This document shows, one piece after another, positions 31,811 to 42,293 of a stretch of DNA of 64,000 nucleotides. The stretch spans positions 41,655,452 through 41,719,451 of the forward strand of contig JAPTYO010000002.1 in the NCBI GenBank assembly GCA_036873135.1, read 5' to 3'. The translations under genes were made by a program, and so were the position numbers. This stretch comes from Clarkia xantiana subsp. parviflora (taxonomy: Eukaryota; Streptophyta; Magnoliopsida; Myrtales; Onagraceae). How positions within the stretch are numbered: the stretch's first letter is position 1; each line of letters starts with the position of its first letter. Under the pieces are notes generated by a model. That model had not been told where the DNA came from and did not search any database. It saw only the letters and a program-made list of their open reading frames with translations.

Positions 31811-33723
31811 TATTTTCATGATGTTCATAATAAAATGTGATATTCATGATCTTAAAGAAAAACAAGACTTTTATCAAAATTAAACTTTGGATTCTTGTTC
31901 TTGATAAGTTTTGATCTTGAAATTTGACCACTAGCCCTAATTTAGTGTTTTCGGCCGAACCACCCTTGGGTGTTCAAGATGAAATTTTTTATTTCTTAGT
32001 CCACAAGTAATCTAATGCTGACCAAATATTTTACTCAAATTTATCTACACGTTTCGGCCGAAATTTACCTAGTGGATTTAGGTCAAAATTAGGGCTAGAT
32101 TCACAAGATAATTGTGGATAGAAACTATCAATATATTTAGCACAATATTAGGAATATAGATAATATTTTCAATATTGATAGATATTAGTTGCCTAATTAT
32201 TGAGAAAATATACATATATATATATATTGTTGACAGATTTATATCTCCAAATATAGAATCTTGATGATATATAAATCTAAATATGTACATATATAGATAG
32301 TACCAAATATATATGTATATATATTGTTGATTGATTTATATATATATTTGTGCCGAAAATTATGTATATATATGTGTAAATATTGGGAACTATATCTATA
32401 GTCATTATTAATTGGAGGCTAAGTTAAGTTTTTTGTGGACTTTAAAACCCTACTTAGCCCACAAGTAACAATGTTGTCCGAACCCTATAGGGTAATGGGT
32501 TTGTCCAATTTTACACAACCGGGTTGGGTTAACCAACCCGGAACACCAAGGAAACCCGACCAGACCGAACCGGGTCGGGTTCACGGGTCCTAAATCGGTG
32601 CTGGTAAAAAAAACTGGGTTTTCTCATTCGGTCCAACACATTCGGGTCGGGTCGGAACATGCCAACTAAAATGGGTCGAACCGACCCGGTTTGAGTGAAG
32701 AACCGAATCGAATTCTATTTTGAATTGAACCGGCCGAACCGTTTTTAACCGAACCGAACCGGAACGGTTGAACCAGACTGAACCGAACCATGTCAATTTA
32801 AAATAGGACGGAAATTTTAAAATTCAAATGTTTTCAAAATTTAAAAATTACCTACACAGTGCTTATGGGTTTATATCTGATGCCTAGTTTCGATTATGGG
32901 AATGGATCTCGGAAATGCATGATTTTGGGACCGAGTCATTTAGTGGGCTGAATTGCAATTGCTATATGATTGATATTATTGCATTATTAGAACTGTTGTC
33001 TTGACCATGTCAAGCTAGCTGGATATTTCATGTTGTGGGCGGAGCCCTGGTTTTCAATTAATGAGTTGCGCACTAGGATAGACATTCTGTGATAGTTGTA
33101 AATGCCCAGGATTCATGTCTAGAAGTACACATGTTTGATTGATAGAATGAATTGCAAGTCAGCCCCAAATGTTTTAAAAATGAAAATCAGTCGTCAAATA
33201 TGCATGTTTGTTATGGTGTGATATGATATGTATGCATGAATATGGAGGATGTACAAGCATGTGATAATTTACTTAGAAAGTAGAATTATATAAGCTAGCA
33301 TGAGTTCCTCGGAACATTATACGCATGAAGCGTATCCATGATGAGTTATTTATTTGGTGGAGTATACATTTGCATGATGATTTACTTGTGTAGAAGAATT
33401 GTATGTGCAAGCTTGAAATCCTCAAAAAGTTTTAATAAGGGCCCTTGGAAAGCCAATATCGGGTTTTTTAAAACCTCCCGTTCCGGTGAAAGCGATTAAA
33501 CCTTTTTAAAAGACTGATCAATTAGAAAGAAGACGTCGGTAATGTGAACTCTTTCATGACCCCCCTTCCCTCGGTTTAATATCGGTCGGTTGGGTGAGCA
33601 GTTTGAGGAATCATTATTTGTCGTCTCCTATCTTATAGATATCCAATGTAAGCAATCCTTTTTTTTCCCAAAATGTTATGTCTTCCTGCCTATGCATAAT
33701 TATCGATGTGTGCTTAAGTATAA
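31811..33723 (+). other. CopB untranslated leader, main part
   Basis: Joins 10694-10810 once NatB is removed. Aligns with the CopA leader over most of its length. Contains a TA-rich patch (32205-32370) and the ACCGGGTCGGGTT patch (32515-32790). No gene is seen. Confidence 0.75.
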
Positions 33724-34404
33724 ATGGCAGATAGAGTACAGTAGTACTATGTTCCTTTCAATCTAGATGGTATGAGGTATGATGATTATAGAGAATATGT
33801 GTGGAAGATCCTCTCTGCGGCAGAAGTTGAGGATTGTTTGAATCCACATAAAGATAGGTTGATGACAGATGAATATGGTAGTCCACTCTCCCTAGACGAC
33901 GAAAGGACTTGCAAAGACCAGAAAGCAGCAGGGTTGATCTTTTCAACCTCGACAACAGAAATTGCAGAACAATTCATGAATGTCAGTGCATTACACCTTC
34001 GGTGTGCATTGCACCTTCGCTTCGACGAAAGATATGCGGTAGAAGCTAGATAACTCATTTTGGAATATGATGTTACTCTACTTATGGACGTCGGCATTAT
34101 GAAAAACCATACCCCTAACGACGAGAAAGAGGCATGGGAAAGGATTTATCCTATCATGAAGAAATTTCCTTTATCGTGGTTTGTCGATGAGTATGGCCTC
34201 AAGGGTCTGATCAGATCGATCGAGACAATCTTGAGACTGTTCGATGGACTAGACCCTAAGGAAATTCGTGAGTTGGAGGACCCCTTAATTCATATGTGCA
34301 GAGCTCTAGAATCAGGCAATAAAAGGCTCAAACAAAAATCCAGTGGGTCAAAATACCGTTCATTCAAGCGCGTCTCAAGTACGCCTAGTTTGCCATGTAT
34401 ATAA
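33724..34404 (+). pseudogene. gag: CopB gag remnant
   Basis: Read from ATG 33724 (MADRVQ), with an in-frame TAG at 33742-33744 and a TAA at 34051-34053 before a second part from about 34060 in the same frame. Shared with CopA: FNLDGMRY, MTDEYG, SALHLRCALHLRF, WERIYPIMKKFPLSWF. The last third is Lys/Ser-rich (KRLKQKSSGSKYRSFKR). It is taken as a small Copia Gag by position and by comparison with CopA, with no zinc knuckle visible. It is broken by at least two stops. Confidence 0.65.
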
Positions 34405-35389
34405 AACAGTAAAACTTTATACAACACATCATCTTATATGATTCATTCGTGAATTCTTTTCAGGTGTGATGTTCAATATGGCTTGAAGATTCTAGACGTA
34501 ATTTCTCTTTGTTATTGCTTTCTAATACCCTTGTAGATGTCATTTAACTTTCGTTGTCACTGAAATTCCGGCATATGGTTTGCGTTGGACTATTGAATAA
34601 ATTGATTGTTATTGAATTCAATTCAATTTAAAACACAATCTATTTATCAATTAAATCGACCTAGTCAAAGGGTTGATACCAATACCAATTATTTATGCTG
34701 AAATCGTAATCCATGTTCTCAATCGAAACATTGAAATCACTCACACATATTCTGATTCATCAATACCCCGTCGATGTGAACTTAGAATAAAACTCTTTAA
34801 ATTTTTCCTTATTTGTTAATATTCCATTAAATAATTAAAATCGTAATAATGAACATGTGCTAAACCGACCAAAATTAAATTTTGGAAAGAAACGATTTCA
34901 CTATGGGCAAAAGCTGGTGATATGCGCGCCACGCGCAAGTTCCTCGATAGAAAGGGCGTGTCGATTAAAAGTAAAAATTTAATATGAAGTATTGACATAA
35001 ATTTTCATTTGCATTAAAGACCCATTTCAGGTTTTACTCGATCATTCCTCATAAATCAAGAAGAAGTATGCTTCAAAAGCTACCACGATCTCGTAAAGAA
35101 TCAATAGTTGCACAAGGTGAAAACCTAATGCACAATTCAAAGGTGGATGAAACCTCTGATATTGAGTACGCAATGAAAAAGGATATTTCTAAAAAGAAGA
35201 CTATCCATTTATGCGCCTCTAACGATAAACATGGGCAGAGCATTATTTATAAAACATGCACTTCTAGGACATAGTAATATCATGAGTCTTTAGCTCAACT
35301 TCTGATTACCTTCAATGACGATGTTATGTTGACTTTCACTCATCAAGAACTTTGTTACTACAAAATCGGTTATCACAACAGCACGTGAG
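34405..35389 (+). other. CopB spacer in place of protease and integrase core
   Basis: No open frame of note. Aligns in blocks with CopA 8454-9386. Protease and integrase catalytic motifs are absent, as in CopA. Confidence 0.65.
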
Positions 35390-37735
35390 CATTTAAACGG
35401 CAATGAGATGGATCTTACCATATTGCAACATTCCGCTTGCAAAACAAACACACATTGCACCGACAGCTGCGAAAACAAAGTTGGGAACTAGAGTACTGAA
35501 AAGTGTCTCTACAGAATGCATGTGTATGATAGCTCGGGAGATTGGTGGTGTGGTCGAACATGAGACGTTACATTCCTTGAGGACTAATTTTCCATGATTT
35601 GCAACATCAAAATGAATGAAGTCTTAATTGAACTAGATCAGGACGATGGTTATCAGGTCCCACTTACTTCGAGTGTGAGATTTGAGGCAACAACACAAGT
35701 GAACGACATGGTAAATGAGAATGGATGGAGACATTTTCATAATAAATCCAGAGGGAGGAGTCAATCCAACCACACATATCACTGTTGTTGCAGGTGTTAA
35801 TCAAGTTGAACCTGATAATTACATTCTTGAACCGATGGATGAAAATCCAAATATACCTCAACTACCTACTGGCAATAGTGGGACTGCGACTACCAACTTG
35901 GTTCTTGGTTCCAGTGACCGTGGAATTCATCTCGGAGGTGGAATCCTAAGACCGAGAGGTCGTCCAAGAAAAAGTTGTTGGTGAAGGTTCAAGCAACGCT
36001 CTTGTTCCCAGTGGGAGTATTACCCCGATAAAGAGCATTATTACTAGTGGGAACATTGTTCAAGTGCAAGATGGGATTAACGAGCCTAGACATAGTCAAA
36101 GGCATCGCACTTCTCCTAAGAAGTATTCCATCGAAATAGGTGGATTATTCACTCTGACTTTGGTTGATAAACCGGTAACAGTTAAGCAAGCTATGTATGG
36201 ACCTCAAGCGAAAGAATGGATGAAATCACTAGAGGATGAGATCGCCTCTATGAAAGTTGATTCGGTGTGGTCTCTAGTTAATTTGCTTGCTGACCGCAAA
36301 GCAATAGGGGCAAAGTGGGTTTTGAAATTGAAACTCACTGTTGATGGAGCTGTCGAGTGGTACAAAGCTCGACACATTGCGAAAGGATACACCGAACTTC
36401 ACTGAGTGGACTTTGATGAAACATACCCACCGACTATGCGTTAGACCACAGTCCAGGCCATTTTGGCCTTGGTTGCAAGCCTCGATTTTGAGTTGCACCA
36501 AATGGATTTTAAGACCGCATTTCTCCACGGAAACCTGGAGGAAGAGATCTATATGGAGCAACTGGAGGGTTTCATTACTCCTGGTAAGGAACGTAAATTT
36601 TGGAAAATCCAAAGATCGATTTACGGTCTTAAACAATCGTCTCGGCAATGGTACCGCGAGTTCCACGAGGAAATCATTGAAAACGGATTCGTGAATCATC
36701 ACGAGGATCCATGCGTGTACACTAAGACCTATGAGTCAAAGTACATCATCCTAACATTAAATGTGGATGAAATACTGATTGCCGCGAACGATGTGAGTTA
36801 CATGAACGAATCAAATTCCTGGTTGGAATCTGTATTCGAGATGAAAGACATGGGAGAAGCCATGTACATCCTAGGCATTAAAATTGCTAGGGATCGGGCT
36901 GCTCGCAAGCTATGTCTCTCTCAAGAATCCTATATCAATAAACTGTTGAAAAGGTTCATATTACAAGATGCCAAACCCGTTGATACGCTGGTTTTGTTTG
37001 GGTACGCATTGTCGAAATGTGACGGCCCGAAAAACTTGGCAGAGCGTGAACATATGAAAAATGCAGAATACCTTAGTATGGTTGGCAGCTTAATGTATGC
37101 CATGCAATGCACTCGTCCAGACATCTGTTACGCTGTGGGCCTAGAAGCATGATTCCAATCAGACCCCGGACTTCAACATCTAATGGTCGTGATAATGAAT
37201 TATTTGATACCTGAAAGGTACTGCCCACTACAGACTGTGTTATGAGGGTGGAAAACTAGAATTGACAGGATTCAGTGACGCCGACCACGGAGGCGATCCA
37301 AATGATCATAAGTCCATCTAAGGAGGAATATTTCTCCTTGCTAATGCCGTCATTTCATGGATGCGCAAGAAGCAATCCCGTGTCGCGCTGTCTACGATAG
37401 AATCTGAATTCTTAGCTCTCTCCAAGAACGCACATGAAGCAGTCTGGCTTAAAAGGCGCTTAACTTCATTGCTTGGCTTCGAGGACGGGAGTAAGCCTGT
37501 CAAGGTATACTCTGACAATCAAGCAACAATAGCAGCAAATAAGAATCCTAAGTACCATAACAGGACGAAACACATTGATATAAAATACAATTATGCTAAG
37601 AATATAGTTGAGGACAAACTAATCACATTGGAATACTTGTCCACTGAGAGTATGATGGTGGATCCATTAACCAAACCTTTACATAGTGAGGTTTTCGAAA
37701 AGCATGTTAGAATGCTGGGACTGTGTAGGGTTTAA
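35390..37735 (+). pseudogene. pol: CopB integrase end, linker, RT and RNase H remnant
   Basis: A decayed piece of integrase C-terminus (35390-35590) leads to the linker (GDIFIINPEGGVNPTTH, then LRPRGRPRK, an AT-hook-like core), then RT: EWMKSLEDEIASM, IGAKWVLKLK, a stop and shift near 36400, FELHQMDFKTAFLHGNLEEEIYM, SIYGLKQSSRQW. The RT catalytic motif is altered from Y-V-D-D to NVDEILIA. RNase H follows, with a shift around 37152-37361: SRVALSTIESEF, VYSDNQATIAANKNPKYHNRTKHID, ending GLCRV. Several shifts and the lost catalytic Asp make it inactive. This is the fullest copy of the family's pol in the window. Confidence 0.88.
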
Positions 37736-38690
37736 GTGGCATGTATTATGATGATAACATTTTGAGATTTAAAGTAATATTTGAATAAAATTAATTGCAA
37801 TTTGAGTTTATATTTTTTACGACTTCATAATGTTTGAATTACATAGGATTTTTACTGTATATAAACTAGTCGTAGGAGGGACAACCTCCCAATACAATTA
37901 ATGTCGAATGTGGACCAAACCTCGTCATATAGTCTCGGTCGTCTTGACTGAGAGGGGGACCTATACCATATCAAGAACGGCTAAGAAAAATTGTGGCAAC
38001 CCTGGTTAAGAAAAATGATCATTTGGTTTCGGGGTAACACGACGTGTTCTAAGTTTTGCAAATCCCCGTGACGAACTTTGTTCGTCAGATAACCACATTA
38101 AGAGCCAGATGACAAATTTGCAATAGCATATGACATTTCCCACTGCTGATTAAATTCGGGTTATGCTATCGACGCACGGTTCATACTGCGCGTGCCATGT
38201 TCAACCACGGGTTAGGCTCGATTGTTCTAGACAAAATCCACGTGATTCGGATGGGCACAAACTTCCTCACCTTGAGCGTGTGACTGACCCAGATGCTATA
38301 TGATGAAGCATCCAAAGTATCCTCACGGACTCATAACTCATACCTAAGGTCAAGCTCAATGCTCTCTTCCCGGCGTACGAGCGTAGTGCCGAACAAAAAG
38401 GCCAAGTGACCACGTCTTTGGAAACCGGTTGAGTTTGACTAAGGGTATGAGCGATGAGGATGGTCAAGTATATCTGTAATTCTCCGAATTTTGTATTCAC
38501 TAGGTGGCCACCAACCTAATATTAGTTGAAGGTTGTGAATACTTGTACGGATGCATTGAAGGAGTATTCCTATGTGGAAACTGGGCAATTTGAGAATGAC
38601 AGTTGACCTAGGATACAGTATGGTACAGTATTGTTTTAACAAGTTGTTTAAAGATGGGAATCAACGTTCCATGGTCCAAAATTGGCATAA
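37736..38690 (+). other. CopB 3' noncoding region
   Basis: About 950 bp between RNase H and the 3' LTR, with no coding frame. It is conserved in CopA (61415-62186) and CopF (63758 down to 62632, inverted). Shared blocks include catactgcgcgtg, ccacgggt.aggct, gcacaaacttcctcacct, gtattcactaggtggccacc and gaatcaacgttcc. Confidence 0.75.
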
Positions 38691-39150
38691 AATCCCAATT
38701 GAGATGAGAGGCCCAAAATTGGGCCTCCCTTACTTGCATAAGTCGGTCGAAACATAGGAGGGCAAAGCGGACTTTTATCCACTTTGATCCTCCTATAAAT
38801 AGGGAGTGCAAGGTGATTTATTAAGTGTTAATTCTCTCCTCATTTGTGGTGAGATTAAAAAGAATTCGTCCTCACTATATTTACTCTGGTGCCAAATTGA
38901 GTCGAGCAATTTACTCTGGTGATCCATACTGCTGAATAATCGACAGAGGCTTTGCTGTGAGGCATAATCCGCGTAGGGCTTTCTTAACCAGAACCTCTAC
39001 GGGAACCGTCCGGCGGATCGAGAACTCCCCTCGGTGATCTTGGGACTACAGGAAACATTGTAGGTATGTGCACTATCTTCCGCTGCGTATTAGTTACCAT
39101 GCACTTATCTAGGGTTTTGTTTCCATAGTATTTAACCCCGTAATCCTACT
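38690..39150 (+). repeat. CopB 3' LTR, 5'-truncated
   Basis: Matches 10193-10679 (gagaggcccaaaattgggcc, cctataaataggg, gaactcccctcggtgatc) and ends ...gtaatcctact before TSD gttcc. The first roughly 100 bp of the LTR are deleted. TATA box at 38794-38801. Confidence 0.85.
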
Positions 39151-39155
39151 GTTCC

Positions 39156-39903
39156 CAGTGGAAGTATTGTTCCTAGTGGGAGCATTTGTCCTAGTGGGAT
39201 TATAGTTGAATGTCAAGATGGGAATGTTGAGGCTAGACGTAGTTAAAGGCACCGAACTTCTCCAAAGAAGCATCCCATCGAGAAGTCTGAATCATTTACC
39301 CTTACTTCGGTTATGAACCGGTAACGGTTAAACGAGCTTTGGAAGGACCTCAAGGGAAGAAATGGAGGAAAGCAATGGAGGAAGAGATCGCCTTTATGAA
39401 AGCCAATTCGGTATGGTTGTTAGTTGATCTTGCTAACCGCAGAGCTATAGGGGCAGAGTAGGTTTGGGTGCGCGCTGTCGAACCGTGATGGCCCAAACGA
39501 CCAGGCAGAGCGTGAACATATGAAAAGTGCAGAGTACCTCAGTATGGTTGGCTGTCTGATGCACGCCATGCAATGCACTCTTCCGGATATCTGTTATGCT
39601 GTGGGCTTAGTAGCATGTTTCCAATAAGACCCTGGATATCAACATTTACGAGCCGTAAAACGAATTATTCGATATCTGAAAGGTACTGCCGACTACAGAC
39701 TGTGCTATGAGGGTAGTAAGCTTGAATTTTCTGGGTTCAGTGACGCCGACCATGGTGGCAATCCATATGATCGTAAGTCCACCTTAGGAGGAGTTTTTCT
39801 CCTTGCTAATGTCGCCATTTCATGGATGAGCAAGAAGCAATCATGTGCCGCGCTGTCTACGATGGAATCTGAATTCGTGGCCCTCTCTAAGAATGCATAG
39901 GAG
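39156..39903 (+). pseudogene. pol: CopA RT/RNase H remnant, first part
   Basis: Aligns with CopB 36000-36310 and then, after a jump, with 36990-37440: a deletion of about 690 bp removed the RT core, including the catalytic motif (join near 39460, gcagagta next to ggtttgggtgcgc). The linker repeat around cctagtggga and the RNase H start (catttcatggatgag) are recognisable. Many stops. TatE interrupts it after 39908. Confidence 0.82.
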
Positions 39904-40223
39904 GCTGTTGATGGGCTTCGCTATGGCCGTTAGGCCCTTTAACGGCGCGCAAACGCTGAATAGGGCCACTGGGCCCTCAATGGAGGTCAAGATGACCCAG
40001 GCGAAGGGTCCCGACGGAGGGAGTCCCGATGATGAAAGGTCCCGACAGAGTCGGTCCCGATAGGTGAGCTGGATGCTCCCGATGAGATGCCTTTAAGTAG
40101 GCCCCGATGATGAATCGCTGAGAATGATCGGCCCTGTCACGATGACGAGGGGCCCCGAGCGGTGACACAACGAGATAACTCTGGAGTCCCCGATATTGGT
40201 CGGGACTTGCTATCAGAGGATGA

Positions 40224-40365
40224 GGCCGAGATACGCGGGGTGTGGCCGAGATACGCGGAGCGTAGCTAAGATACGCGGAGCGTGGCTGAGATACGCAGGG
40301 CGTGGCCGAGATAAGCGAGATCATGGCCTAGAGAGGCGGGATCGTGCCCGAGATACGCGGAATAC
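40224..40365. repeat. 20-bp tandem repeat in TatE 5' LTR
   Basis: About seven degenerate copies of gccgagatacgcggggcgtg. The 3' LTR (60782-60895) has one unit fewer, so copy number has changed after insertion. It lies upstream of the TATA box. Confidence 0.9.
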
Positions 40366-40414
40366 GGGCTAACCACCCCAACGGTTCACCAGGTAACTGA
40401 GGTACCTCTCCGCC

Positions 40415-40420
40415 TATAAA
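40415..40420 (+). promoter_or_regulatory. TATA box of TatE 5' LTR
   Basis: TATAAA in cgcctataaaagggcag, flanked by the inverted motif ctgaggtacctctc / gaggttacctcag. The same box is at 60953-60958 in the 3' LTR. Confidence 0.8.
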
Positions 40421-40624
40421 AGGGCAGAGGTTACCTCAGATCAACTACGTTTTGATATACACTACTTAAGATTATTGCTTGCCAGTCCATACGAGATACT
40501 CATTTAAGCATCGGAGAGGGATTCTGGGTCACCGCCCGGTCTATCCCCTCTTGCAGGATTACGTGGAGCGAAGGAGCTAGGATCGTCGTCAAAGATCGTG
40601 CCGGAGTTCTACCGTGATCCAACA

Positions 40625-40642
40625 TTGGCGCCGTCTGTGGGA
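40625..40642 (+). promoter_or_regulatory. TatE primer binding site
   Basis: TTGGCGCCGTCTGTGGGA directly after the 5' LTR; the same site class as in NatB, NatC and NatD. Confidence 0.85.
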
Positions 40643-40678
40643 ACGTAACAAAAAGCTGATATACCTTCTACTCGTTCA

Positions 40679-42293
40679 ATGGCGGCTGGCAAGCAAAGAA
40701 GACAAGGACAATCTGGTGGTTCCCGTCATCCTGCTGCGACGACTTTGAATTCACCACCGGAACGTGAGGACCAGAATCTTCCCGCTGCTGAGGTCTCCCA
40801 GACAGGGGGGCATAATGAAGGTCCCGAAGATGCTGCTGCTCAACACAAGGGGAATAGGGAGCGAGAGGCTCCTCCAGCTGCGGACCATACAAGGGCTGTG
40901 GCGGAAGCCATGCCGATGTTTTTGGCAGACGTAGAAGCTCTCTTAGATCGGAGAGAGGCTGCAAGGAGGCAAGAGGAGATGCCCCCACTAGAAGAGGAAG
41001 CGCCCCCACCAGCAGAGGTTCAGAACGTGCGGGAGGCTTAGCCCCGAAGCCAGGGCAGGAGTAGGGAGTCCATTCAGCCAGAGCGATTCGTGGTCGATGG
41101 GCCAGGACAAGTGCAGCACAGGACCATTCCCCTTAATGGTCCCATCACCCCCTATCAGGTGGTGAAGATCGTGAACATCTGCATGGGAGAACAGAAGCCG
41201 CTGGTGTCGGAGCTGAGGGATCGATCCACCCATCCCTTCGTTCCTCGACTCATAGACACCCTCGCCCCGCCAGGACTGGGTATCCCCACGATCAAGGAGT
41301 ATGATGGCGAGGGAGATCTGGTTCGTCATGTCCAGAAGCACCTCATGGCGTGTCTGGGCAGAGCCCCGAATGAAGATATTGTGTGTACGTTGTTCCCGAA
41401 CACACTGGGCGAGCTTCAGTCTGCCCCCAGGCTGCATCACCTGCTGGGCTGATATGCACGACCGCTTCATTCAGCAGTACCAGGGTCGCAGACGTCTGCT
41501 GAAGAGTGTGAGGTCCCTGACCCAGGTGGTACAGAGGCCCGACGAGTCGCTGGCGCACTATTACCAGCGATACACTGCCAGCGTGGGGGAGATTGATGAG
41601 GAGATTTCGGAGGGTGAAACCATCCGTACCTTCATTCGGAACCTAACAGCCCCCTACGGTTCCGACTTGATGCACAGCGTGGCTGAGAAGGCTGTGTGGA
41701 ATATGGAGGCACTACAGAAGAGGGTGAAGCGGCAAATCGATGTCCAGGAATCGAAGATAGCCGCTGGAGAGCTTGAGCCCCGGAAGTCGAATAAGGGAAA
41801 GCAGTCGGTCAAACCCTTAGACGAGCGCAAGTCGAAGGATAAAGCCGAGAGCAGTCGGGGTCGAGGTCGCTCCGATCGGAGGGATGATAGGCGTTCCTCG
41901 AAAAAAGACAGGCGGGAGGATCATGACATTCCTCTCAACAGCTCTATGGCGGAGGTGTTGACGGTCATGGAGCGACAGGGTATCTCTAGGTACCCCCCGA
42001 AGAAGGAAGGAGAGTTTTTGGGATCCCGCACCGACCGCTACTATCGATTCCATCGCGCGAATGGCCACGACACCAATCATTTTCGCGAGCTGAAGAAGGA
42101 GATCGAAAAGCTGATCCAGAAGGGGAAGCTTAAGGAGTTTGTCGGGGAGAAGCGGTGTCGATCCCGCTCTCGATCCCGATCACGGTCCCGTTCCCAATCC
42201 CGCGACCGGTCCCCAAAGAAGAAGAGGTCCGACCCGGAGTCTTCCGGTGCCCGTAAGGAGAAGCGGGGCACTATCAATGTGATTCACGGATGA
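40679..42293 (+). pseudogene. gag: TatE gag, with RS-rich tail
   Basis: ATG at 40679 (MAAGKQRRQGQSGG). An in-frame TAG at 41039-41041 and a frameshift near 41430 interrupt it. Recognisable Gag core: YDGEGDLVRHVQKHLMACLGR, then WADMHDRFIQQYQGRRRL and DESLAHYYQRYTASVG, GETIRTFIRNL. At the knuckle both cysteines are changed (YYRFHRANGHDTNHF where family members have C-x2-H-x4-H-x4-C). The tail is an RS-rich stretch (42147-42230: alternating Arg-Ser, then RDRSPKKKRSD), like splicing-factor RS domains. It ends INVIHG then TGA at 42291-42293, where NatC and NatD have glycine. The frame continues in register into protease, so this stop is probably a mutation. Confidence 0.88.

Larger units (their letters stand above)
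10087..39150 (+). mobile_element. CopB: Copia element of the CopA family, hosts NatB
   Basis: Bounded by TSD gttcc (10082-10086 and 39151-39155). Its 5' LTR is 593 bp; the 3' LTR is missing its first roughly 100 bp. Removing NatB restores a continuous leader (...cgttggccga joined to tattttcatg). It carries gag, a spacer, integrase end, linker, RT and RNase H remnants and a long 3' region. Like CopA it lacks protease and the integrase core, so both may descend from a non-autonomous subfamily. Confidence 0.88.
39909..40624 (+). repeat. TatE 5' LTR
   Basis: Starts TGATGGGCTTCGC and ends ...gtgatccaaca. Contains a tandem repeat (40224-40365), TATA box and a stretch (ttctgggtcaccgccc... to gcaggattac) missing from the 3' LTR. 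Confidence 0.95.

Noticed and set aside
38267..38500. Conserved antisense ORF in the Copia 3' region (NTKxGELQ frame in CopB, CopA and CopF)
   Set aside because: It begins with GTG, not ATG, stops at different places, and the similarity is explained by nucleotide conservation of the region.
42291..42293. Programmed readthrough stop between TatE gag and pol
   Set aside because: NatC and NatD encode glycine there, and TatE has other stops (41039, 55793, about 55849), so mutation is simpler.
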